A stretch of 64,000 nucleotides of DNA from Palaemon carinicauda (GCF_036898095.1 NC_090726.1:32830128-32894127), one strand, 5' to 3'. Positions 1 through 10,408 are shown, numbered from the stretch's first letter. Program-made: numbers and translations. Notes: generated by a model not told the origin, from the letters alone.

Positions 1-496
1 AGCAGCGGAAGCCTTCAACGGTGTCTTCTTGGTTGTTGCCCAGTCTGACTCTAACGTATGCATATAGCGCTTCTTCCCCTTCAGAGTATATGCCTGCCAC
101 TGCACTGGAGGCCACGATTGACACTTGGCACAATAAGATGTCTGTGTACAGACATGCCCATGACAAGAAGCCCAGAGACAATGTGAGTCTGCATCAAATT
201 CTGTCATGAAGCAGTTTCAGAACTAGCCCTTTGCCCAGCAAACATGAATTTCATTTCCATTCCATAGTCAACAACCAGATAAGCATAAGAAAAAGAATCC
301 ATAGCTTTGAAGAGCACTACCGCACAAGCAAACAGCACAGTGGTCAAAGCAAAAGTGAATAGAGACCTGACTGTGAAGCCCTGCACGCTCACCGGTCGAA
401 TAACTGCTCGTTATCCATTTCAATGACGGATTCCAGCTCGCACTGAAGTAATCATCCTAGTTAAAGGATGAGGGCTTGTATGTCATGTAGAAACAA
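1..496 (-). mobile_element. 5' end of a truncated DIRS-like relic (window edge)
   Basis: The segment ending near 496 (GAGGGCTTGTATGTCATGTA, then AAACAAAT) is the same kind of right-hand terminus as those at 4740-4777 and 7990-8033: an AAAGGA(C/T)GAGGG core, a tract resembling TGTAT-ATAGAACAAA, then AT. These are right (5') ends of DIRS-like elements whose coding sense is the minus strand. Only this end lies in the window. Two short ORFs (21-209 plus, 204-392 minus) match nothing I recognise and are not called as genes. Confidence 0.45.
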
Positions 497-1180
497 ATAT
501 ATATTTATACCTTTGGTAGCCATTTTGGAAGTATGGCGGCTATATGGGAAGATGTGTTCAGTTTATCAGTTAAAGATAGTAAGAATGCAGAAATCTAAAT
601 TCACAATCATTGTATGGACAGCATACAACTTTTGAAAGCTTATGGAATGAAAATATTTGAAATACTATATAGAGCAAATTTGCTGTCATTTTGGAATAGT
701 GTCAGCCATCTTTGAAATAGCCATTTATTGGGACTGCTTGTATCACAACTTGCAATTTTAACCCACTATCATATTCCACTAAATAAGTTATATCTGATAA
801 TGGAAATGGTAATTTTTTTAAAGCTACATATGTCATTTACTATTTGGCTAGATTGTAAAGATGTAAATCAGGAAATTTTTACAATTATTTTCAATTAGTA
901 GTCTGGCCCTTACAAGGCCAATGTACATATAAAAAAGCATTAATTACAAGCAAAGATGGTCTGACACTTGACCAAGTTCTCTTCACAAAGATGGAACCAT
1001 TTATAAATGACTTTGTATTCTATAAACAGAGGTTCGAGCTTTTGTATATAGGTTATAGAACCTGAACCCAAGCTATTAATGGATATAAATACAGAAAGTG
1101 AAAAGAAAAGTAAAAAGTAACATGCTTTGAACTTTCTTGTCTCTGAGATTACAGAAGAAGTCTAACATCCTTTTCCTTAC
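497..1180 (-). other. EARS2: EARS2 intron 4 (start of), no further feature seen
   Basis: AT-rich DNA downstream of the exon 4 donor (GTAAGG at 1180-1175 on the minus strand). I looked on the minus strand for the next conserved EARS2 block (the anticodon-binding half) and did not find it, so the next exon lies beyond base 1. Confidence 0.6.
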
Positions 1181-1400
1181 CTTGCTTATCAACTCATCAA
1201 TGCTATAAACAGCATTGTGGTCTCGATTCTCAAACCCACCGCCAATGTTGGTGATGAAATTAAGGACAGCAGTAGCCGAATAACCTTTGGCTTTTAAAGA
1301 TTCCACATGAAGATCTCCCTGGCGCTTAGAAAGTTTTGTGCCATCAGAGTTTTTAATCAGTGGTAAATGAGCAAAGTTTGGGGGATCCCAGCCAAAGGCT
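1181..1400 (-). CDS. EARS2: EARS2 exon 4 (KMSKS-loop exon of mitochondrial glutamyl-tRNA synthetase)
   Basis: This exon encodes residues 264-337 of the spliced protein. It carries the class I synthetase second signature as KLSKR (about residues 286-290, context GTKLSKRQGD), which stabilises the transition state of glutamate activation. It is preceded by the family block FGWDPPNFAHLPL. The acceptor is CATCAG at 1406-1401, and the first base (A) completes the Lys codon begun as AA at the end of exon 3. The donor is AAG|GTAAGG at 1181/1180, leaving phase 0. After it the family should have roughly 180-190 more residues, including the anticodon-binding domain, so the gene continues off the left edge. 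Reading the minus strand past the donor gives only intron sequence. Confidence 0.9.
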
Positions 1401-2039
1401 CTGATGAATAAAAGCAGTTTAAAAAGGGCACTCAGATATTCAACAAAAAATTTCTACATATATATACAGTACTGTATAAATTAAACAAATGTAATATACA
1501 TAATTCTTCTGTTAGCATTGTACTAAAATTGACTAAAAATCAACTCAGCTATGAAAACAGATTCAAGGAAATACTTTGTCAGGTTAGTTTACCATAGTAA
1601 TCACATCAAAGATAGACTGAACATATTCATTTTATGTAAAATATAAACAACTTATGAAAATATCACAGCTATTGTTATTTTGATTCATAGATACAATCTA
1701 TTCCAAGGATTACCCAACAGCTGAATTTTCACCCCATTTAGAATATTGTGAAAGAAGCACCTAATCAGTATGATTGGGAGGAGAGTAATCTTTAGAGAAC
1801 CAAGGATAGATGGTACAGTAGAACAACAGAACAATTATAAATTACAGTTATATAAAAAAAATTTAATTTTGATAAATCTTTTTATTTCTATACTCACCAA
1901 AAAACTATATTCTGTCCCCAAAGCAGAATCAATATCAACATTAACCCCCAAAAATAAAAAATTTACGTTCTCGTCCCTTCAAGAAGCAATACCTATTTCC
2001 CACAGAAGTTACATCTGGTGGTTAAAGTCAACTTAATTC
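1401..2039 (-). other. EARS2 intron 3, AT-rich, no gene
   Basis: AT-rich intronic DNA between exon 4 and the DIRS relic. It contains one copy of the palindromic motif ACAGTACTGT (about 1467-1476). The plus ORF at 1770-2036 is low complexity and is not supported as a gene. Confidence 0.5.
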
Positions 2040-4777
2040 AGTCTTGACATTAATATAAATATTCTATGCTTCTAACCTCATTAGTGAGGGGAGACATTCA
2101 CACTCTTATCCTACTTTGAAGTTGCAACCATCATCTTAAACAAAATGCTTCTTATCCTGCGAGGTAGCGAGGTATAATACACAACCTGCTGAGCACCTAC
2201 CGCAGGTCCTAGGGTAAATGTGTTGAGGGACTTGTGGATACATTTCTTTAGGTAATAGGTTGTAAAGGTAGTCAGTTGTTTCTAGACTCCTATCTCCAAC
2301 ACGTACCCTACAGACAGGTTCCTCTTGAAGGCTAGTGTAGCTCCTACTTCCCTTACTTCATGACTATGAGCCTGGGTTGGATTTACTGATTCACCTGCTG
2401 ACTGGTCCTGCACTCTATTGGTCATGCTTCAAAGCCAGGAGAAGATGGTGTTCTTGAAGATTTTCCTTTAACACCTCCCTGTAACAATGAACAGGTTTTA
2501 GAGCTGTGGTCTGAAAGGTTGGGTACGCTTCAGATAGCATCTTCGTGTACTCACAGGCAAAGAAGTAACTCGTCTGGATTGCCTGTTGTCCTTTGAAGTG
2601 ATGAGATGGAAAAGGTCTAAAACCTGAAATTGTGCACAAAATAGCTCTAAGTCTCAGCTATGAACTCAGGAATGAAGGAAAATGAGACATTAATCCAACC
2701 CTCAGTATAAGAAATAGTAGGTGACTATCTTAGAATTTTACCTACCCATTTAGCAAAGGCCAAGGACAGCAAGAAAACTGTCTTAAGGGTTAACCTCGCT
2801 AAGGCACTAACTGCTAATGATAGCCTACTTATCCTGATTGATTGCTGCCAAGGATTTGCGGAGATATCCAGACATCTCCTTCACAGTTCATTGTAAAATG
2901 TCTCTCATTTGGAGGAGATGCTGGATAACCTACACCCATGAACCGACAAGGTTATACCTGAACTGTGATGTCTCTACATGTGTAGTTGGGGCTGTTATAT
3001 GAGGCCAGCGCCGTGACCATGGAGCTCCAGTCTCAGACTAACGCCAATAGCCAAGTGGGACGTGGATGGCATCCTTGTGTTTCAGTACCCCCTTGAGCCG
3101 AGGCAAGGGGCCTCAAGCCTTGGGGACTGGGTCTCAGGTTCCCCGCTTTGTCTTGCGTTGGCCTGGTGTTCATGAACGAGCGTGGGCTGGTACCCATTGT
3201 CATCACTCTACTAACACCTAGTTGCATGTTAAAAGCCTAATAGCATTCTAATGGCTGCGCAAACAGGTGATATGGCCGATTGCAAGGATGTAAGGTGGCA
3301 CTTCCCTATACATGTGCAATCGTGAACAGCTGAGGTGAAAGAAAAGTAGCACATAATCTAGCAGTCTCTTTCTTTGTCATAGGTGAAGGACTGGGCAACA
3401 CTGTCTCTCCCACAGAGACGGAAATGGTGGGAGTGCCTTATATGTAACGCCAATGGATCGGTCTTGAAGGACTAATCGTTCTCTAAGTGAAAAGGAAGGG
3501 TGGCAACCCCAGTTTCTTTCAGCTGGCAGTGTGTAAAATGTCAGCTAACTACGTGCCTACACCGAGTGGACTAAAGAGGCACAAACAGATACTTGTACAG
3601 GAGTAGATCCCTCCGTTCAGTAAGCATCATGATCTAAGCTGAATGGGTGTGGAAGTTACACCCTGACATGCTTCTTTATCAGCCATCCCTTGTCAGTGTG
3701 GGAAAGGAATAGGAGAGTAGGTATTGCATGCACGTAATTGCAATCACACGTTCGGGATGTTAGGAAATATATCCCCTTAGGGGGAGCGTGTTAAAGGAGG
3801 GGCATACAGATTTATGGGATTCCATTAAACTCTGTCACTGTGCGTTAGTGTTAAGCATTCTAGTGTGGGAGCGAGCTGGTGTTGTGCTTTCCATGGACTT
3901 GCTAATGTTGAGCGTACTCGTGTGAGAACACAATGTTGTTGTGCACAACCTACGCGCACGTGTCAGGAGTGCGCTGAGTACAGACAAGGTCTGCTGAGGC
4001 AGGGTTTTCCGATCTAGTTGGAGAAGGTTATGCATGCAAAGCAACGTGTCTATCGGTAAAAGATGATTCAGAGTCCAACCCACAGAGTGCTCGGGGATAT
4101 ATTACAAAAATTGTGAGTGCGCGCATTAGCATGGGAAGGCGCGAGCCACTCTAAAGATCTGCATGAGCAAGCAAGCTCATCACATAAAGAGAATATGGTC
4201 CCTCTTTTGGGAAGAACCTATTCTTCCTGATACTTTCGTAAGGGGTTGGACAATCAGGGAAGTCTTACTCAAGGACGGAATATTAGCCAGCCATTACAGT
4301 TCAGATCCAACATCAAAGTCATCAGACACTGAAGTTTTATTCCCATTCAAGGGATAAAGTGCTAAGGTTAGCATCTTCCTGAAGGGAGATTCCTGTAACC
4401 CCAGGGAATTCCAAAGGTGTAGCACAGAGTCGTCAACTGGGACAAGATCTTAAACTTTTGAGACTCCTCCCGAGGGAGAGGCTAACCTGTTTCGCTAAGG
4501 GAAACAGGCAAATCCTCCAGCTTTAAGCCTTATCTCTAAGAGATAAAGAAAAAAAATACTATAAGCCAATTTTGAAGAGAAGTTGATAGCACGTCTTTGT
4601 TATTCGTAAGCTGGAATCAAAGTGGCTGTTCAGTGTAACAGCAAGGGGGCATGGCTTCCCCCAACCACCTATCAGTACTACTGACACCTTGTCATAAGTT
4701 TTAACTGCTGAGTTCCAGATACGCTTGAATTAGTTTTCTAATTAAAGGACGAGGGTTTGCATTTGTATAGAACAAAA
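2040..4777 (-). mobile_element. Decayed DIRS-like retrotransposon, minus sense
   Basis: The right boundary is clear: 4560-4777 read on the minus strand is homologous to the terminal stub at 21789-22010 (shared AGCGTATCTGGAACTCAGC), and the terminus ends TATAGAACAAAA then AT at 4778-4779. A tyrosine-recombinase relic is readable at 2190-2800. I could not place a left terminus; 2040 is approximate. No RT block was recognised in between, so the element is deleted or very diverged. Orientation matches the complete element at 8478-15012. Confidence 0.6.
2190..2800 (-). pseudogene. DIRS tyrosine recombinase relic (C-terminal half)
   Basis: The minus-strand translation contains LTLKTVFLLSLAFAKW (about 2800-2750), the counterpart of the LTLKTLFLVCLASAKR box of the intact recombinase at 9215-10408. 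Downstream it contains SHEVREVGATLAFKRN, then TTYYLKK and LNTFTLGPAVGAQQVV, which align in order with the HEIR, SFYLKD and YTLGPFVAAS blocks of that protein. The HxxR pair and the Tyr position are still visible, but the catalytic Arg of the first box is replaced (KW for KR) and an in-frame stop is present, so it is dead. A chance alignment is unlikely because three blocks occur in order with correct spacing. Confidence 0.7.
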
Positions 4778-4836
4778 ATGTAATACAGTACAAATAAGCT
4801 TCATTCAAAAATCACAAATTCATAAAGTACGATAAT
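4778..4836. other. Short spacer between two DIRS-like elements
   Basis: Fifty-nine bases of AT-rich sequence between the right end of the relic (AT core at 4778-4779) and the ATGGAATTTT left terminus at 4837. Confidence 0.4.
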
Positions 4837-7065
4837 ATGGAATTTTCATACAAAAATTAATATTAGTAATACTTATCTGGATAATTTAGTTAGCCCAAAA
4901 TACCAATAACCAGCCCAAACTTTTACCACATTAGCAATCCTGATACCTCCTATTCCGTACCACCATTGGTAACACAGACAGTTGGAACGAGAGTTCGCTC
5001 AACTCATTCTGCATGTGTGTAATACCAGAAGTGGGGAAAAATGGGGGGGACTACCTAAATTATCCAGGTAAGTATTAATATTTATTTCAGTATGAAAAAT
5101 CCATATTAATAAACTTTACCTTAGGATAATTCATCTAGCCCAATTATCCACATCAACTAGGAGGTAACTGGTAGAATTCTCCTTATTCCCCTTTTGAACA
5201 GAATAGGAGGATAAGAATAAAGCATAAAGCGAGAAATCCCCAAATTTAAATCTGAACAAATCTTACCACACAGTGATAGAGAAGGTCAAGCAAGAACTGA
5301 AGGTTAGTCCAGAGTGAGGGCAGCAGAAAGAAATCAAAATGGAAAGGACAAGCTCCAGTCCAAGCATCCTCTTTGAGGAGGAAAATTAAAAGTGCATGTG
5401 ATTAGAGCATCGACCCAACATCAAAAAGTAAAGGTACAGGGTACAAGGTACAATCCCTTCTGTAAGATGACAGGAAACAACCGATGGGAAAGCAAACAGA
5501 TCTTCCCTGGCTAGCAAAGAAACCCATCTATCACCTAACTCTCTTTCCCCTAAGCCAGAACGACACAAAAAACCTGACAACAAAAATCAGAGCGGACACC
5601 ATTCTGGCAAGAAGACAAAGGACAAAGAAAAGACTCAAATCAAATCTATTTTCTTAGTTAAGAAAATACAGGAAGAGAAGAACATGCTTAAAAGATCTTT
5701 AATGAATCAAAGGCTATTGACGCTACTTAATTCTCGAGCCTGATGCCTGATGGTAACAGGAGCAAAGTCTCAATCCTGAGGAGAAAGAGCTAAAAATCCC
5801 GACCCAGTCGACCAAGAAGAGGGGGGGGGTGCTCGAAGGCAAGACGACTGGCCTCAAACAGTTGCCAAGAGAGGCCGACGCTGTGAACCCGATCGTTGAT
5901 CAAGAATACAGCACTTCCGAAAATCGCCGAATTCTCGAGAACTGATATTGAGAAAGGAGGGATAAAATAGGCATAGGAGGCATCTCACTCATCATGAGAA
6001 AAAACCTAATACAGTAGTTCCACCGCATCAGTGACAGGCGATATAAGTGGGGAAAGTTATGTCAACATACCAATACCAAAGCAACCACCTGTCACCTGAG
6101 TTAACAGGAAGCTGTCGTCAAAAAAAAAAAAATAAATACTCCCGATGTGGGATTAATCTGCTGCCACATTAATGCTGGGAGAACCCGTTACCACGTGCTG
6201 GGAGAACCCGTTACCACTGTGCTAGGGAGCAGTAGTGTTCTAATGTTTCTTTACTCTGGGAATGCAAGTGCTTCACACAAACATGCCTGAATTCTTGTTG
6301 TTCTCTCTAAAAAACAGCTGACTGCACAATCGGAATCGTGTGTTATAACAGTGATAAATTACAAATCTAAAGCAAAATTCATTTTCCCCTTAACAACTGA
6401 ATTCTGAATCAGCGGTTCAAATCGTCCTAAAAGGTTTGGGAATCCTTACAGGCAAACCTAGGACTGAGTTTTAGTGTAACCTTATGAGAAAGAGAGAGAT
6501 TAGAAGTAAAATGCCAAATCTCCCAAAACTTTCCTTTCGTGCCTTGCCACAGAGACTCATGCTCTAAAGAGAATTTGTTTCCATAAACGCCCTCTTGAAA
6601 CGTGAACGCCAGATAGTTTACGCATACAGTAAATGTATATAACTATCTATCGCAGGCACAAAAGCCCTTCCTGCTGCAATAACTTATGACTATTGAATTA
6701 CGCAGTCATTTAATTTTGGGCCAAGAGCATCAATTCGCTGTGGGAAGAAAGATTAAAAATCTTACATCTGTATTGGTAATTGATATAAAAGACACCCACA
6801 AACACACAAATGCTTGAAGGAGCTATAGGCACAAAAAAAAAGAAAAAAAAAATGGTAATCGAAATTCAAAAGAGTGGACGGTTGTTATTTGACTGCCAGC
6901 TCAAAAGCAACTGGAGAAAGAGCTGTAAAAACTTTTATTACAGCTATCAGTGTTACCAGCAGCGGTATGGAATAGGAGTTAGCAAGGTTGCCAATGTGGT
7001 AAAAATTTGGGTGGCTTATTGGGATTCAGGGGTAGCTAAATTATCCTAAGGTAATTTCTATTAAT
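4837..7065 (-). mobile_element. Compact DIRS-like element (2.2 kb, non-coding) with ICR
   Basis: Four end segments define it. The left terminus (4837-4910) is ATGGAATTTTCATAC...ACTTATCTGGATAATTTAG. Its inverted copy lies at about 5053-5103 (CTAAATTATCCAGGTAAGTA...GTATGAAAAATCC). Immediately after, 5104-5150 has ATTAATAAACTTTACCTTAGGATAATT. The same sequence recurs inverted as the right terminus at about 7030-7065 (AATTATCCTAAGGTAATTTCTATTAAT). Left terminus, inverted left terminus, right-terminus copy and inverted right end is exactly the layout of the coding DIRS elements in this window. No RT or recombinase similarity was seen inside; short ORFs at 5386-5583 (minus) and 6810-7049 (plus) are not convincing. 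It is inferred to be a non-autonomous derivative moved in trans. Confidence 0.65.
6172..6219. repeat. 22-bp tandem duplication
   Basis: TGCTGGGAGAACCCGTTACC occurs twice back to back with one extra base between the copies. Confidence 0.8.
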
Positions 7066-8033
7066 ATGTATTTTTCCTAGTTATACAAACCTCAGTCCTG
7101 TATGTAGGGATATGTTTTCAGCACGAGCTAGAACTGCCATTAAAATTGTAAACGAGATAGTTAACAATAGGTGAGAGCCAGGGCGATGAGTCCTGCCCCC
7201 ATATTCTGTATGTCAAAGTCTCTTCACTTATGACCTTTCGACTCAAGACTGCGAGGTGGTTGAGGAAGGAAGTTTAATATGACTCAGGTTAAAATTTTAA
7301 ATTTTATGATTTGTTCCAGTGGATACAAACCATTGTCCTTTATGTAGGGAGACTCACTGCTTGATGAGTTAGCAGTCACCCTAGAACCAAATTAGTAGGT
7401 TATTTTTCTTCCCTGGATATGTTAGTCTACCTTGTCCTGTACAGGAGTGAAGATAACTCCAGAAACCTCCCATCTGTCTATCATTATGACAAATAGGCTG
7501 ATAGGGCTTGGCCTATCCAAAAAGACTGGTACACGGTCAAAGGAGGGATCCTTTTCTCTTGAGGTGAATTGCAATCCAGAATAATATAACTGGCATATGA
7601 TGAGCAAAAGGTTGGTATATATTTCATCATCCTCCCTCTCATCCAGGGATGATAAAGGAGAACTTCAGCAGGCTCTAAAGAATGGAGCTCAGGAGTGTAA
7701 TTTATCAGCATCAAGTCATATCCAGCGAGTAATTCTTCAACCCTGAGATAGGGGCAGCAGAAATGGCAATAACAATCAACAGCCAGAATTCACTTCCTGA
7801 AAAGAAGGAAAATGAAAAGTTTGCTTGAGGGCACATCAGTACGTCCGTACTCAAGGCGGCCGAAAACATAAGTGAAGAGACCTTGACAGGTAAGAGAGTG
7901 AGGCTCCTCGCCCTCACTCCCACCTGTCATTAACTACCTTGTTAACAATTCTAAAGGTTACTGTATTTAAGCTCGTGCTGAAAACATCCCTACATAAAGG
8001 ACGCTAGTTTGTATCCATGTATGAACAAACAAA
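7066..8033 (-). mobile_element. Compact DIRS-like element (about 1 kb) 14-16 nt from the EARS2 exon 3 donor
   Basis: The left terminus starts ATGTATTTTTCCTAG at 7066. TATACAAACCTCAGTCCTGT begins about 7083. A direct copy (GGATACAAACCATTGTCCTT) is at about 7313, preceded by a decayed inverted copy near 7280. The right end (7960-8030) is inverted: CTACATAAAGGACGCTAGTT followed by TGTATCCATG. About 100 bp of each end pair up (GTTTTCAGCACGAGCT left; AGCTCGTGCTGAAAAC right). ORFs on the minus strand at 7422-7607 and 35831-36028 are homologous (LLIICQ...SFD.VP.FLD), so these were once related elements, but no catalytic domain was recognised. A degraded left ICR makes the exact right boundary uncertain by a few bases. 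Confidence 0.65.
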
Positions 8034-8049
8034 ATGCTCTCACACTTAC

Positions 8050-8264
8050 TTATATATGAGTAAATGTTTTGGAGTTGATACTTGCCACTCAACACCTCTC
8101 AGGACATGTGTTATCTCCATCAAATGATCATCAACAACATTAGCAAAGTGATAGGTAGGATAGCCATCTGTCTTGACTAGTACTGGGTCCCCCTCAAGTT
8201 CGGCAATGTTGTTCAGAATTGGTCCATAAACTAAATCTTCAAAGGGCTCTGTGATGTCCTCCAA
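8050..8264 (-). CDS. EARS2: EARS2 exon 3
   Basis: This exon encodes residues 193-264 of mitochondrial glutamyl-tRNA synthetase. The family block [20 protein letters not shown] is followed by [13 protein letters not shown] and [12 protein letters not shown], which is the active-site half that binds glutamyl-adenylate and the tRNA acceptor end. The acceptor is TTTGTAG at 8271-8265. The exon starts in phase 0 (TTG GAG GAC) directly continuing exon 2. It ends with two bases of a Lys codon at 8050 and the donor GTAAGTG at 8049-8043. Only about 14-16 nucleotides of native intron separate this donor from the DIRS-derived element at 7066-8033. Confidence 0.92.
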
Positions 8265-8513
8265 CTACAAATGAAAAATTATGAATGTCAGAAACTTGTT
8301 CTGACCTGGAAATAATTACCACATCACAATAAACTAGGTCCTCAGAAGAAAATATTTACCTGAAGGGATTTATGTTGTTACTGCATCAAAATTGCTGTGT
8401 ACTGGTCTTTATTGCTTCAATAATGGTTTGTTTAATAACATACTTATTACTTTATTATCAAATTTTTTTAGTTTAATATGATATTTTAATTATAAAATAA
8501 ATTTTTGAATATA

Positions 8514-8674
8514 CTTACCCGGTGAATATATAATAGCTGCAACTCTGCAGCTCGACAGAAAACACACTCAAAAAACTCGCGAGCGATCGCTATGAAGGTT
8601 GCGGGTGTGCCCACCAGCGCCAACTGTCGGCCAGATACCACTCTTGCATGTAAACAAACCCTTCAATTCTTCTC
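8514..8674 (-). repeat. Left (3') inverted terminal repeat of the family A element
   Basis: It pairs with 14838-15000. Shared landmarks include GCGAGCGATCGCTATGAAGG, GGGTGTGCCCACCAGCGCCA and GTAAACAAACCCTTCAATTC. Pairing stops after TTCTTCTC at 8674. The palindrome GCGATCGC sits near the middle. Confidence 0.88.
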
Positions 8675-8717
8675 GTCCCGCTGCGTCTCTATTGGGGAGG
8701 AAGGGAGGGTCATTTAA

Positions 8718-8811
8718 TTTATATATTCACCGGGTAAGTATATTCAAAAATTTATTTTATAATTAAAATATCATTTTTAAATATTTAACTTAGCCGGTGA
8801 ATATATAATAG
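8718..8811. repeat. Internal complementary region (ICR) of the family A element
   Basis: Bases 8718-8773 are the exact reverse complement of the left end 8478-8532. Bases 8774-8811 (TTTTTAAATATTTAACTTAG then CCGGTGAATATATAATAG) are the reverse complement of the right end up to 15012. In DIRS elements the ICR is thought to template the joining of the two ends into a circle. The junction TATCAT|TTTTAA marks the two element ends to the base. Confidence 0.85.
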
Positions 8812-9214
8812 CTGATTCACACCCAAGGCGGTGGGTAGAGACCAGAGTTTAATTAAGTTTACAGCGTATAAGCTAAGAGTTTTTTCATTTTGACAGTTAT
8901 CAATATAACAAAACCAAAATATATAGGTACCTGGTAAGGAAGTTGACTTAGACGATTACTCTGCCTTGTAAGTCTGTCTTCCTCACGGAGCCCAGCGATC
9001 CTCTTAGGATGCTGAAAGACTCCCAGGAGCTGAAATATCAAGGGCTACAACCCATACAACAGGACCTCATCAAACCCCTAATCTGGGCGCTCTCAAGAAA
9101 TGACTTTGACCACCCGCCAAATCAACCAGGATGCGAAAGGCTTCTTAACCTTCCGAACAACCCATAAAACAATATTAAAAACATTTCAAGAGACAGATTA
9201 AAAGGATATTGGAA

Positions 9215-10408
9215 TTAGGGAAGTGTAGTGGTAGAACCCTCACCCACTACTGCACTCGCTGCTACGAATGGACCCAGTGTGTAGCAGTCCTCGTAAAGAG
9301 TCTGGACATCTTTCAAGTAAAATGACGCGAACACTGACTTGCTTCTCCAAAAGGTCGCGTCCATGATACTTTGCAGAGATCTATTTTGCTTGAAGGCCAC
9401 GGAAGTTGCTATAGCTCTAATCTCGTGCGTCTTAACCTTAAGCAAAGATCGGTCTTCCTCACTCAAGTGGGAATGGGCTTCTCGTATTAAAAATCTGATA
9501 AAATATGACAAAGCATTCTTTGACATAGGTAAGGATGGTTTCTTAACCGAACACCATAACGCTTCAGATTTACCTCGTAAAGGCTTAGTACGAGCTAAAT
9601 AGAACTTAAGAGCTCTAACGGGACATAATACTCTCTCTAGTTCGTTGCCTACGATCTCTGATAAGCTAGGAATATCAAAAGATTTAGGCCAAGGACGAGA
9701 AGGCAGTTCATTCTTGGCCAGGAAACCAAGTTGAAGAGAACAAGTGGCTTTTTCTGTCGAAAAACCGATGTTCTTGCTGAAGGCATGAAGCTCACTGACT
9801 CTTTTAGCCGAGGCCAAGCACACCAGGAAAAGAGTCTTAAGAGTGAGATCCTTCAGGGAGGCTGAATGTAAAGGCTCAAACCTGTCTGACATGAGGAACC
9901 TTAGGACCACGTCTAAGTTCCATCCAGGAGTAGCCAAACGACGTTCCTTAGAGGTCTCAAAAGACTTAAGGAGATCTTGTAGATCTTTATTGTTGGAAAG
10001 ATCTAAGCCTCTATGCCGGAAGACCGAAGCCAACATGCTCCTGTAGCCCTTGATCGTGGGAGCTGAAAGGGAGCGAACCCTTCTCAGGTATAAGAGAAAA
10101 TCAGCGATTTGGGCTACAGAGGTACTGGACGAGGATACAGATACTGACTTGCACCAGTCTCGGAAGATTTCCCACTTCGATTGGTAAACTCTAATGGTAG
10201 AAGCTCTCCTCGCTCTTGCAATCGCACTGGCTGCCTCCTTCGAAAAGCCTCTAGCTCTAGAGAGTCTTTCAATAGTCTGAAGGCAGTCAGACGAAGAGCG
10301 TGGAGGCCTTGGTGTACCTTCTTTACGTGGGGCTGACGTAACAGGTCTACTCTTAGAGGAAGACTTCTTGGAAAGTCTACCAGCCATCGAAGTACCTCGG
10401 TGAACCAT
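9215..10408 (-). CDS. DIRS tyrosine recombinase (YR)
   Basis: It catalyses integration of the circular DNA copy by site-specific recombination. The open frame runs from 11863 (882 codons), but its first ~480 codons are a shadow of the RT ORF. Recognisable protein starts near the Met at 10408, giving about 397 residues, usual for this family. An N-terminal helical SAM-like region (RASTIRVYQSKWEIFRDWC) precedes the catalytic core. The catalytic Arg is in LASAKRVSELHAF (codon 688 of the open frame), the HxxR pair in KTHEIRAIATS (813 and 816), and the Tyr nucleophile in VFASFYLKDV (849). All four key residues are present with normal spacing. Its start overlaps the end of the RT ORF in another frame; how it is translated (own mRNA, reinitiation or frameshift) is not evident. 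Stop at 9215 is followed by 400 bp up to the ICR. Confidence 0.88.
   Translation of the reverse strand: MVHRGTSMAGRLSKKSSSKSRPVTSAPRKEGTPRPPRSSSDCLQTIERLSRARGFSKEAASAIARARRASTIRVYQSKWEIFRDWCKSVSVSSSSTSVAQIADFLLYLRRVRSLSAPTIKGYRSMLASVFRHRGLDLSNNKDLQDLLKSFETSKERRLATPGWNLDVVLRFLMSDRFEPLHSASLKDLTLKTLFLVCLASAKRVSELHAFSKNIGFSTEKATCSLQLGFLAKNELPSRPWPKSFDIPSLSEIVGNELERVLCPVRALKFYLARTKPLRGKSEALWCSVKKPSLPMSKNALSYFIRFLIREAHSHLSEEDRSLLKVKTHEIRAIATSVAFKQNRSLQSIMDATFWRSKSVFASFYLKDVQTLYEDCYTLGPFVAASAVVGEGSTTTLP

Noticed and set aside
204..392. Minus-strand ORF with a hydrophobic stretch near the left edge
   Set aside because: Looks like a membrane segment, but it lies inside a DIRS-like end, has no homology I recognise and no splice context joining it to EARS2.
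1076..1180. EARS2 coding sequence past SIDELISK in the open frame
   Set aside because: A consensus donor GTAAGG follows AGC AAG directly and the residues beyond it (VRKRMLDFF) do not continue the family.
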